DNA from: Portulaca oleracea
Lineage: Eukaryota > Streptophyta > Magnoliopsida > Caryophyllales > Portulacaceae
Direction: 5' to 3'
DNA: 64,000 bases
NCBI GenBank assembly: GCA_029582165.1
Contig: CM055869.1
Coordinates: forward strand, 56,617,518 to 56,681,517
Positions within the stretch are counted from its first letter, which is position 1; every line of letters starts with the position of its first letter. Below are positions 54,001 through 64,000 of the stretch, piece by piece. The translations under genes and the position numbers were made by a program. The notes under the pieces are model-generated. The model did not search any database, was not told the origin of the DNA, and saw only the letters and a program-made list of their open reading frames with translations.

Positions 54001-57000
54001 GTTAACATTGTTGGGAAATTTGCAGTTGGCATGCCTCATTGACGATGGCTGCTGGAGAAGCTGTGGAGCTGCCTCATTGTATGAAGGCAACAGAAGAGTG
54101 TATTCTTGATCAGGTTACAAGCCATCTGCTTAAATGCCCCACCCCCGTTTTCATGTCTGTATCCCCCTTCACAAGAGCTATGTGTCAAAAGGTAAGAAAA
54201 GCAAAAATTCAGATTGAAAGGATATGGAAGTTGAAAAAGCTGAGGACGTGAGAATAATGTGACATGCTTATTTCTTGAAAACAGAAGCTATGAAAGTTTG
54301 TTGTTGACAGTGGGGAAGGGGAGAGTCTTTCTTTCTTCAATGGCTCAAAGCTTCTCTTCACTCCCTTCTTTTTTACTTATTGATTTTGTATTTTATGTGC
54401 AAAGTGCTTTTCAATGCATTTGTGGTTCCGGTTTGTTACATAATAAATGAATACATAGCGCAATGAGCTCACTCCACAAACTTATCATATACCCTTTCAG
54501 GGCTTCCCCTAGTAAGGAGGACATTGCAAATATAAATCTGTGTGAGACTCCTCACTCAGGAATCGGAGACCTCTTTGGTGGATGCCTATCATCTTGATGG
54601 AAGTTCTTGTTCTTTTTGTTCCAAGGTTGTGAGTCACGTTGGCTCTGTCCTGTCACTCTCTCACTTGTTTTCATGGCCTCTCCTATGGTTCATGCTGATA
54701 TTCCCCTCAGAAGTCATTGCCCATGGACAATCTTCCATGATGCCAATTAGGCTGTGAATGTTGGCCTTTAGGATGTTATAGTGCTAACTTCTTCCAAAGT
54801 TAACTATTTGTATATCTTTTATTCTATTATTCTTCCTTAGAGAAGCTGTTGCATCTTATATCAAGTGGCGGTTAATGTATTTTGCAGGACATGGTACTTC
54901 AAGCCCGTCTGCCTGAGAAGGTGGCCTGTTTTGATGGAGTGTTCTATAATTATTTTAGCATTGGTACAAATACTTACTTCGGCTGTCTTAAGATGTAAAT
55001 TGACCCCCCTGCATAATACTCTGTTGTTTGCTTTTGTTCTGTCTCTCTGCTTACACTTTGATACAAGACAATCATTGAGGGATATAGGCTGAGCTGGAGG
55101 TCATATGTGTCTTGCGTACAACCCTAAAGTTGTGTTGGGTTGGGGAAGAAGTCTTTGTCTTTGACTGTCTGCTATATTTGTGCTCCTTTGCTACAAAGGG
55201 CTGCTTTTTTTTTTTTTTTTTTTTGGGTTAGAGTAGACGATATGATTCCATTTGGTCTCTCTCATACAAGCGAATGGAGTGCACATAAATGTGGAACACC
55301 TTGCTACTTCAGAGATTAATTTTATTGTACAAGTCAAGAATCTCACTTGATGATTGTGACATGTATATCAGCCTGAATGGCTGGCCATCTCACCATGTTC
55401 ATTGATCTGTCCTGTGTCATTTCTACTGAGAGTTTTGATGGTTGTAACTTTCATAAAATCTGTTCTTCGTATTTGATACCTTTCAACAGCAAAAACTGTC
55501 TTGGATCTGCTACATGGAGCCATGTTATTATGACACTTCATTAACCCCAACATACTTGTGTCAGCCACTTGACTATGGGACATGAAGATGGCCATCTGAA
55601 CCTTCTTTCTGGACTGATAATACACAATATACCATTAGGCATTGCAGGGTTCAACATGACATCCATGTTTTGATTCAGCAGTTTAACATTGTTATTGCTG
55701 AATCTAATTGAAGTAGACACCGCGTCATGCCTTCGTTTCAGTGATACTGGTTTATGATAACTTTTACTACTACGAAGTGACAACATATTCTGCTTCAGGC
55801 TCTCATTTGTGGAAATTTCATAAATGTGGAACTCTAGTAATAGTTCAGATGTGTGTACAGGTATGGATGCTCAGGTAGCGTACGGCTTCCACAATTTGCG
55901 TAATGAGAAGCCATACCTTGCACAAGGTCCTATTGCAAACAAGGTATGTATCACATGTTGGTTTATTAGAACATCTTTTTCTTCTTCATTCTCTGTCCTC
56001 AAAGCTCTTGGCCGTTTCCTAGGCCGCTGAAAGTAAAGGTTCATCAATTTGGCAGACAAAATTTTCTTTGGCCATTGTATTTCTTTTCTGATTTGTGCCA
56101 TTTGACGGACATCACCTCCTTGCCTGTACTGTATTTCTTGACTGATTTGTAGTTTGAATGTAGCTTCTCTACCTGAATGGTTTTGCTCTTTGTATAAAGC
56201 TCTTCAGCATTTTTTTGAAAGCTTTTCTGAAGAGCTTCAGATCGGTGTTTTGATTCTTCTTACTCGCAGACTGCAGTAGCTCATCCTTCTCAGTAATGTT
56301 GACATCTTGTACTAATATTTGTCCTTGAGTTATGGCTTCAACAAGCCTTCTTTTTGTGAAGGTAGAAGGAGAAACAGTTAAGATCACGACATACTTGAAA
56401 TGAGTGGTTCCCTGCCCGCTTGGCTGTAAGAATCATGTTTATGTCTAGTTACAGAAGCCGTGATCTAGTGGATTGCTAGACTATGCTACATGCTTTCCAT
56501 TGATACTCACTAATCGACTGTGCAGCTCCCATTTTAGTATTAGTTCCCTCAATTCCTTATTTGGGTATAGCTATGACCAGTGTCTTCTACGAGACAGCTT
56601 CCAAGTCAACACCAAGCAACCATGTCACCTTAGTGCCGGATACTTCATCGTGCCACACGATTTACTGCACTGGTTCCTTTCATATCTTTCAATTAATAAA
56701 CCCACAAACACAGACATTGGGAGCAATCCACAATGTCTACTAGGTTGGCGGATGTGAGTCCATGGTTTAATAAAATATGTTACTTCGGTAAGCTATGGTG
56801 TCTTGGTCCCTCATTCACACAATCTCTCAAAGTGCACTATCGGGGAACCTTCAGCTGTCTCATGCACAAGCATAAATGACTACAGTAGGAAGTGTTTTTT
56901 TGGAAAGAGCTTACACCATCTCTTGTCCTGCCTTACAGAAAGCTTATTAGTATCATCATTGTACTATCCATTGTTCGAAATACAGACGCATCTTCTGATG

Positions 57001-59255
57001 GTGCAGTCGTGTATGCATATATCTATTTGAAGATATCTTGATGTGTACATTTGAAGGATATTTGCTCTACAACTTAATGACAAAAAGATTCTAGTTTGGC
57101 TGAATGGAAAGCAGAATGTTTTGAGTCATCTTTTTTTTTAATTTTTTGTTTTTATGGATGATTGACTTTGTACATTTGTGTATATTTCTTGCTGTACCCG
57201 ACTGCGCAGGTATTTGGAAGCTTAATTGGTATCCCTAGTTCTTAATACGGTGCCTTTCTTTGTGTGTATGGCAGCTTATATATTCTGGATATAGCTGTAA
57301 ACAGGGTTGGTTCTTTACACCTTGCATTAGTGATCCAGCCTTAAGGTGAGACTGTTATTTGGTTTTTCCTACTTGTAAGTTGTAATGGACTCATTGATTC
57401 TGTAATGCCTTAATGTTCTTTCTAGTTATAAAAGAAGTTTCCCTACCCCAAACACACACACACACACACACAAACACAAAAAGTAATTTATCTATGCCAA
57501 CCCCCCTCCCCCCCCCCCCTGTCTTTTAAGGGTAATCGCAGGAGGGCAATTTTGCAAATTGGTAAAGTTTTCCTTTAATGATGAATTGTTCCTGGCAGAG
57601 TTTCCTGAATTTGGACTATTTTCTTCCCCTGCAGGGCGCTTGGAAATGTCTTGAGGATACGGATTAAGAAGGTGAATTCTGAAGAATGGGAGAAGATAAA
57701 AGTTCCTCCCGAGTATTTTTCTATCTTAACCGCTTCTCCATTGAAAAATTTATTTCGAGATTTATGTTAATGCTTCTATCCATTCTTTCATGTATCATAA
57801 ATCTGAAACAACAGAACCTTTTTTCCCCCTGGGTAAACCTTATCATCTCAACAAGAGTATCTATCTGGCCATTACTACTCCCCCCTCTCTTATTTTCTCA
57901 AGCTTCTCCTTCCAGCACACATATATAGTCAAAACATGTATATATGTTTTGATTTTGAGTAATTTTCCTCACTACATCACAATGCATCAAACTGTAGAAA
58001 GTTATTGTTGAATCAAAGGTCTAATGGAAACAATGTCTATATTTTTATCCCTTGGAGTTGGTCTGTTTCTAAAGCTCACGGCTCTGAGTGTTATTACCAA
58101 ATGTTGTGTTTCATGGTGTACTTATACTAGCTCTTCTGTGTATCTTTGACCAGCGTGAGAGCAATAGTTGCGTTAAATCTTCATAATTATGGAAGTGGAA
58201 GACATCCATGGGGTAATCTAAGCGCCGAGTACCTGGAGAAGGTATAGCTCTCTATTTCAGTCCTCTTTTCATCCCTTATTTATTTCATCACATTCTTTGT
58301 TGAATCTGAAATTATGGTTGCTTGCTTAACTTGTACAGAGAGGTTTTGTTGAGGCCAATGCCGACGATGGGCTACTTGAAATCTTTGGGCTAAAGCATGG
58401 ATGGCATGCTTCTTTTGTGATGGTAGAACTAATCTCGGCCAAGCACATTGCCCAGGTCAGTGCTAGTTCCTAATCTACCGTTAAGATGTCTCAATTCAGA
58501 TAAAGATTATTTCATTAGTTACATATTATCAGGCAAATTAGAACGAAATAGTTAGAACAACAACAACAACAAACTCTTTGGGGAATCATGAGAAGCACGG
58601 TTTGGGTATCCAAATATACGCGCAATCTTTCCCACATAAACTGAAGTCCGTGGAGAGACTGATCCCTGTAGATACACTAAAAACCTTTCGAAAAAACACT
58701 TCGGAAGCAGTTTTCGACACAAAATGAAACCCCAACAGGAAAACTTTTGGAAAACCAATTGAAATGTTAAGAATGAAATGGTTTATGAAATGTGGTGGGT
58801 GAAGCTGATACTTTGAGAGCAACTCTCTTATCTTAGCATTATTTCATTTTAGGAGGAGGTTGTTTTGTTTGGTTTTTGCTATCTTTTTTACTGTTGTCTA
58901 TCTTTTTTGCATATGTTTGCTTTGTATTGCAGACTCTTCGCCCTTTTATAACTTTGAATAATTGTAAAAGAAAAACACTTGCATTTTTTGATGAAACTTC
59001 ATGAACTAAATGTTTGTTTACTAGTATTTACTTCTGTTTTCTCCTATCCCACTTAAAAATAAAAAATAAAAAAGTGTGTGTTATGTATGGTATCAGGCAG
59101 CAGCAATTAGATTTGAAATAATGGGAGATGAGTGGGAGCAAGCATATCTACAGATGGATGAAGAGCCATGGAAACAACCACTGCATAAGGAATACTGGAC
59201 TTATGTTGATATCTGGAGAGTCCCTAATCAGTCTGTTATGGTCAGAGGAGATTAA
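51057..59255 (+). CDS. Diacylglycerol kinase, plant cluster II (DGK3/4/7-like)
   Basis: It phosphorylates diacylglycerol to phosphatidic acid in lipid signalling. Twelve exons, all GT-AG with consistent phase: 51057-51494, 52341-52463, 53292-53429, 53545-53630, 54026-54113, 54888-54963, 55861-55943, 57275-57345, 57635-57712, 58154-58241, 58339-58455, 59097-59255. They total 1545 nt, giving 514 aa. The N-terminus (about residues 1-55) is acidic and Ser-rich. The catalytic domain has [14 protein letters not shown] (about 119-132), the ATP-site [13 protein letters not shown] (188-200) and [20 protein letters not shown]. The accessory domain has [40 protein letters not shown] and [12 protein letters not shown]. 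There are no C1 or membrane segments, as expected for cluster II. No stop or frameshift was seen. Exon 9's end (57712) is chosen by phase and its GT; it is the least certain junction. Confidence 0.95.
58546..58760 (-). mobile_element. Possible SINE-like insertion in DGK intron 11
   Basis: On the minus strand the segment ends in a GTTGTTGTTGTT tail (plus strand AACAACAACAACAAC at 58,557-58,571), preceded by moderately GC-rich sequence unlike the surrounding intron. A TTG-repeat tail is typical of some plant SINEs. I could not recognise pol III A and B boxes, so this is tentative. Confidence 0.3.
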
Positions 59256-59547
59256 TTCATTCATTCACACCCTCTCTTGTATTATTTTCCCCAAATTTTC
59301 CCCCTTTTGTAAATTAAGCAGTGTGTCTGTCTTAGGAGCAGTTTGCATGTATGTATTTTTGTCCCACTACCCTTCTCTGTTGTATTCTTTTGGTGGCAAT
59401 GAAATGAAATCATCAAGTTCTTTTGCAATTTGCAACTCATATCATGCATTTATGATCATGGTGCAATTTATTATATACTTCTGGAGTACATGCTCCAAAT
59501 AGGGTTATTGTTCACTTGCATGTACTAGTTGTTTACTCCTAATAATG
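59256..59547 (+). other. DGK 3' UTR and downstream sequence
   Basis: T-rich sequence follows the stop codon. AATGAAATGAAAT near 59,398 could serve as a poly(A) region. A MITE begins at 59,550. Confidence 0.5.
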
Positions 59548-59549
59548 TA

Positions 59550-59816
59550 CTCCCTCCTTCCCATTTTATTTGTCACTTAAGACATGATTTACAAAACCAA
59601 TAAAACTTTCAATTTGTATTAATTTACATTCTTGAAAATGAGAAAAAGTTGAATAAAATGGTAAATAATAAAGAAAAATGGTGAATAAAAGAGAGAAGTT
59701 GAAGAAAAAGATGTATAATTTGATAAATTAGTAATTAATGTGTTATTGGAACTGTAAGGTGACAAATATTATGGGAAAAAAGAAAGTTAGTTAAAGTGAA
59801 TATGGGAAGGAGGGAG
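59550..59816. mobile_element. Stowaway MITE downstream of DGK
   Basis: TA flanks both sides (59548-59549, 59817-59818). The left end is CTCCCTCCTTCCCATTTTAT and the right end (reverse complement) is CTCCCTCCTTCCCATATTCA. It is 267 bp and AT-rich, with no coding capacity. Confidence 0.92.
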
Positions 59817-59965
59817 TAATTGTTTATAGCATATAACTTGGAGCACAAATTCTAAATGCATGTAATATATATTGTGATCATGGCAATCCACGTCATGCTT
59901 ACTTGAACTTATCTAAGCTTGGGTAATGAGCGTTTCAAGTGGTCTATTAGATTCAATTGACTAAA

Positions 59966-60164
59966 GCACCGTTCTTTTGTGAGTTGCGTTTGCGTTTCGA
60001 TAAGTTGCGTTTGGGTTGCGTTAGGTTGCGGTAGGAAATAATAAAAAGGTGAGTAGAGGTGAATAGTAGATTGTGACAAGTTGCGTTATCTTGCGTTTGC
60101 CATGCGTTAAGTTTTATTGATTTTGCGTTGCGTTTGGGTGCGTTAACGCACAAAAGAACGGTGC
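59966..60164. mobile_element. Complete MITE of the GTTGCGTTTG family
   Basis: The 199-bp element has perfect 16-bp inverted ends GCACCGTTCTTTTGTG and direct CTAAA on both sides (59961-59965, 60165-60169). It matches the interrupted copy at 45.8/47.4 kb. The superfamily is uncertain. Confidence 0.85.
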
Positions 60165-60519
60165 CTAAAAATAAAATGCTTTCTTCCTCATATGTCATTT
60201 TTAACTTAATTTTTTAACTTAATTTTTTAACTTAGATTTTTTTAACTTAAATTGCAATTGAATAAAAATAAAATGCTTTCTTCCTCATTTGTCGTTTTTC
60301 CATGGAGTACCAAGTAGCAAACGATTTTTAAATCTTGAAATAATTGGAATCAATTTTATAAATTGCAAAATTTAAGAGTGACTATTACATGGACCTCTCT
60401 ATATCTCACCTTAGGCGGGATTTTGAAGTAATGATTTTTTTTTTAAAAAAAATGTTTCATTAACATACTCAGGCCTAAGCAAGCGTGTGCTCTTTGTTGA
60501 TTCAATAACACTGCAACTA

Positions 60520-60756
60520 GGCCCTGTTCTTTTTTACGGTTGGCAAACTGCGGTACCATAGCCTACCACAATTCGCCACAACCCACCACAAAATACCATT
60601 CTACCACAATTTACCACAAATTACTTTTTCACAATTACCAATACAATATTTATATATATATATACAAAAACTCACCATAACATACCAACAACCCGCCACA
60701 ATTTCACCACACCATACCGCGCCATACTGTAGAATACCGCATAAAAGAACAGGGCC
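60520..60756. mobile_element. MITE with GGCCCTGTTCTTTT ends
   Basis: The inverted ends GGCCCTGTTCTTTT are perfect for 14 bp. The interior is rich in ACCACA repeats (TACCACAATTTACCACAAAT). The target duplication is unclear, with flanks ACTA and TAAA. The ends resemble a Harbinger-type MITE. Confidence 0.8.
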
Positions 60757-61374
60757 TAAAGATTGTTGGAGCAAGTTGCGTGTCTTCCGATTTATGGATT
60801 TCAAGTTTATCAATCAATCAAACTATAAAAAGGTTTACGTCATCTACAAATTGGTAGTCAAGAATTTGATTAGAATTCATCATCTCAAGTTACAAACAAA
60901 TTCCAGCAATTAGTGCAGAATGTATGCCAATAATGCACAAATTGTGCAAGGAAATGCTCTGGACCCTCTGGTCCCTCTTTCTAATATTGTCTACCGTCTA
61001 CATTTTTGAGTAAGTTAAACATTAATTTTTAATCAACAATTTCTCGCATAATATTTTTATATAAAAATACGATATTATACTTTTTATTACGATTCTAATG
61101 ATATAAATCTTGCTTGATGAATCATTATACAAATTAAGATATTAGTGGTCAAAGTTTTTGACACAATTACCTAGGTGACACTTAAATAAAAATAGAGGTA
61201 GTAACTGTTAGTTGCCAATATATATAATAACTTATTACATAATACTTATATTAACAATAAATTCTTAGAAAAAATATCATCATGAAAATATAATATATGT
61301 GATAGTTTATTGATCAAAGCGACGTTGAAGACTGTAAAAGAGTTGATAGAGACTAAATAAAATTAAATGGGAAC

Positions 61375-61377
<3 letters not shown>
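60757..61377. other. AT-rich intergenic sequence
   Basis: No gene, RNA gene or repeat with clear ends was recognised here. Confidence 0.5.

Positions 61378-61427
<50 letters not shown>
61378..61427. repeat. (AT)n microsatellite
   Basis: About 25 uninterrupted AT units, followed by AACAACAATAACAATAACCA, which may be the tail of a minus-strand SINE. Confidence 0.95.
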
Positions 61428-61428
<1 letters not shown>

Positions 61429-63600
61429 CAACAATAACAATAACCAACTCCAATATAATCCGGCTAAATGCAAGGTCAGAGGGCATCTAAACAAATCTCA
61501 AAATTTAAGTAAGCCTCAATTCATATTTTGATGTCAATTAGCAAACTTTGAAGGCTTGCTTTAGAGTAATGTTTATTTTCTTAAAAAAATATTGGATACA
61601 CAAAGATTATTTAACATAAAGAAATATCAAGTCCCACTTAGCTAGAATAGATCATGAGTTGTTGGAATCTTAATTGTAGAATCATATCAAGGACTATTCT
61701 AATACATTAACATAAGAAAAAATATTATAACAATAAAGATAGTAAAAAATAATCATTTAACATAAAGAAATATCTTCAGTTACATTTGGTGGATAGTTTT
61801 GTGGCAAAAGTTACAATGTTATATTAAATTTTTTGACTTTAACACATAATATTTGTACAAGATTAGGATCGTAAGATCATAATAGAAGTTGGATTGATGA
61901 ATTATTTTTAAAATTATAGAACTGTAAGATCGGAATCGAAAGTTTGATAACTATATACAGCGACATACATCCAATAATATCTAACAACTGTTTTTGATAG
62001 TATGAACACAAAGCCTAAAATAATACAAGTTTATCACCCTCCAAGATGTGATTCTTCCTCACTATATTCCTAATCTAAGTTATCTAACAATCCAAACATA
62101 AATGGAAGTAACTTTTCAGGATATTATTCTCTTTATAGATTAACTTTACAATACTCCTACACTGAGACATAAAATTTTGCACCCATTTCAGGTGAGGAAA
62201 TGTGTTGTGTATCCTCATGATATTATTATAAATATTAATGTTTAAGAAAAGAAAAAAAAAGTTGATAAAATATATGGGGGATCTTAAAAGAGTAAATAGG
62301 TAATCTAAATAAAGAAGGGGAAGATTATCCACTAAGATAATGGGAAGCCTAGTGGAAAGGATTATGGAAATATCAAAGGAAAGGGTCCCCTTGGTAGATG
62401 TTGCATGAAAACAACACTAGTGTAGTAATTATTTTTTTGAAAGAAATTCCTATCAATGGAAAAAGACCCCCAAATTTCAATTATTTGTTGACAAGGGCTT
62501 CATGTTTTGGGGCCCCATTGGGTTAATAGACTCTATTGGCTACATTAACAAACCCTATATTTATTGGGCAATAATATATATCTTGATTCAAAATGATTAA
62601 TAACCATTTTGAATTGTCTATAATTCACATTTTTGTAACTTTTAATAATATTTTTTCTAATAACTATATATATTTATCAAGTATAAGATTATAATACTTG
62701 TTAATTAGATTAGAAAATATAAATAATAGCAAAATTTTATCAATCACATTAGAAAACGTACATTTTATGCATAGTTTTATATTTATGAAAAAATACAAAT
62801 AAATAATCATTTATATATTGTTTATAAGTTGTAATAACCGTCAAAGTAATGAAACATACTTTTATGATGATTTAGATATACTTACATTTAACTTTATGAG
62901 TGATTATTTAGGTGAAATACAATGATTATTAACCATCTTACATCAAGATATTTATCATTTTGCATATTTATCATAGCGAGATATTGTATGGTATAATTTG
63001 TGTAGCTTTATGTCTAAATATTATAAACTTGTAAGAGTAGAAAAGATATATCTATTGTAATTTTTGAAAACTAAGTGCATGTATATGGATAGCAATTAGC
63101 AAAATCTTAAGTTTGGGCCTATTTTTAGTAAGTAATTGAAATGCATAAATATAGAAACATATTAGAATGGTTTGAGATGATAAAAATATATGTTCTTGCA
63201 CTTTTGCCAAATCTTTTTAATAACAATTTTACAAAAAGTGGGTGTCAACATATTCATTAGCTCTAATTTTTGTACCTAACAAATGATAACAAAGTGAATA
63301 TAATACTTAGCAAGTAATATATATAGATTTCTTTTCTAAGGAGGGGAAAAATTAGAAACAATTCTATCCACAAAAGAAGGAAGCAGGAGTTGTTGTGTGT
63401 CCCAATTCCTCACACAAAATAAACTTGGCATAAGAGATTGATCATTGATGTGTGAGTCATCTTCCACAAAGAAATTTGGTTGGCCATTGGTTTGTTGAAA
63501 TGAGTGGGTAATCTCCTTAGTATTATTTTATGTTAATCATGGCAACCAGGGCAAGTATGTATTGTTGAGCCCATGTATATGGATATGAAAGCTGGTGATT
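61428..63600. other. Long AT-rich intergenic sequence
   Basis: No open frame with coding character is seen. Small ORFs are short and of low complexity. The element ATTTAACATAAAGAAATATC occurs twice (near 61,609 and 61,756), hinting at old transposon debris. Confidence 0.5.
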
Positions 63601-64000
63601 ATACCTGACAATCGGGTGAATCAGTTTGGATTCGAGTAGGCTGAAAATCGATTTCGATTGGCATCTGGTCAACCAATTTCGATTCGGATACGAGTTGGGC
63701 ACTGATTAACTTGGGGTGAGGTTCTTCCCGATTGGATTATGGTTTGATTTGGGTGTATTTGAGTGTGTATTTTAATCGAGTCACTTTTCCAGTTGTGGTT
63801 CAGATCGATTTCGGGTTTCAATTTTCTTCGAATTCTGGTCAAGCACGGATCATCCATTTAGGTGTCAGTTTAGGTTTGGATTCGATCTCTTCGGGTTTTA
63901 GGTCTCGTTTAGTTTTGTCATGTCTACCGTTAATAATAATAATAAGGATAAATCCTAAGTGTTAATCATTCCAATTGCATTATCGTGACGTAGGTGTTTG
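63601..64000. repeat. Interspersed-repeat-like sequence rich in GATTTCG/GGATTCG
   Basis: Degenerate repetition of TTTCGATTC, GGATTCGA and TCGGGTTT runs through this end of the window, with a short ATAATA run near 63,930. It looks like repetitive DNA cut by the window edge; no family is assigned. Confidence 0.35.

Noticed and set aside
55368..56387. Minus-strand open frames in DGK introns 6 and 7
   Set aside because: They are short, overlap DGK exon 7 in part and show no domain or splice support.
1..64000. tRNA, rRNA or organelle-derived segments
   Set aside because: I looked for tRNA arms, conserved rRNA blocks and plastid gene sequence and found none; the only tRNA-related signal is the Athila primer site.

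Overview
The window is nuclear DNA from a flowering plant, probably a eudicot. It has GT-AG introns, an AT-rich background, plant-lineage retrotransposons (Athila and Tekay/Del), FAR1-type Mutator-like elements (MULEs), Stowaway-like MITEs and a plant cluster II diacylglycerol kinase. A Caryophyllales origin is only a guess. I read the sequence by eye; nothing was aligned or searched.

Layout. (1) 1-9.7 kb: two diverged copies of the 5' end of one unrecognised gene (exons at 737-763/981-1036 and 8877-8903/9468-9523, identical exon lengths). Between them lie a MULE whose transposase is spliced in frame to an OTU-type cysteine protease domain (2.6-6.4 kb, now a pseudogene) and a remnant retroelement (6.4-8.1 kb). 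(2) 10,493-32,245: one very large MULE, bounded by a perfect 9-bp target duplication (ATCACCTTT at 10484-10492 and 32246-32254) and GC-rich inverted termini. It has a MuDR-like plan, with two convergent genes starting near opposite ends: a plant TE protein on + and a FAR1/FHY3-type transposase on -. The introns of both genes are filled with a 22-bp-period repeat with an ATGAGCA core. (3) 14,844-27,824: an Athila-lineage Ty3/gypsy element nested in that MULE, with gag, protease, RT, RNase H, integrase and an extra 3' ORF. It carries arrays of GC-rich palindromes in pairs 21-22 bp apart. (4) 32,571-44,978: a Tekay/Del-type chromovirus with 3.5-kb LTRs, decayed mainly by in-frame stops. Its LTR pair is mosaic and the 5' LTR is broken. 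(5) 44,985-48,260: remains of a CACTA (En/Spm) gene whose intron holds a MITE, itself split by a hAT-like element. (6) 49,025-49,726: a PR-10/Bet v 1-type gene, apparently frameshifted. (7) 51,057-59,255: the one clearly intact host gene, a 12-exon diacylglycerol kinase predicted at 514 aa. (8) 59.3-64 kb: AT-rich intergenic DNA with several MITEs and an (AT)n tract.

Most of the window is therefore nested mobile DNA beside a small gene island (PR-10 relic and DGK). The order of some events can be read: the Athila element entered the large MULE after that MULE had landed or been assembled, and the hAT-like element entered a MITE that was already inside a CACTA gene intron.

The least expected signal is noncoding. 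Four arrays in different elements (the ATGAGCA array of the large MULE, the TGTATC array beside the OTU-MULE, the Athila palindromes, and the 7-kb remnant's quasi-palindromes) share a period near 20-22 bp, about two turns of B-DNA, although their motifs are unrelated.
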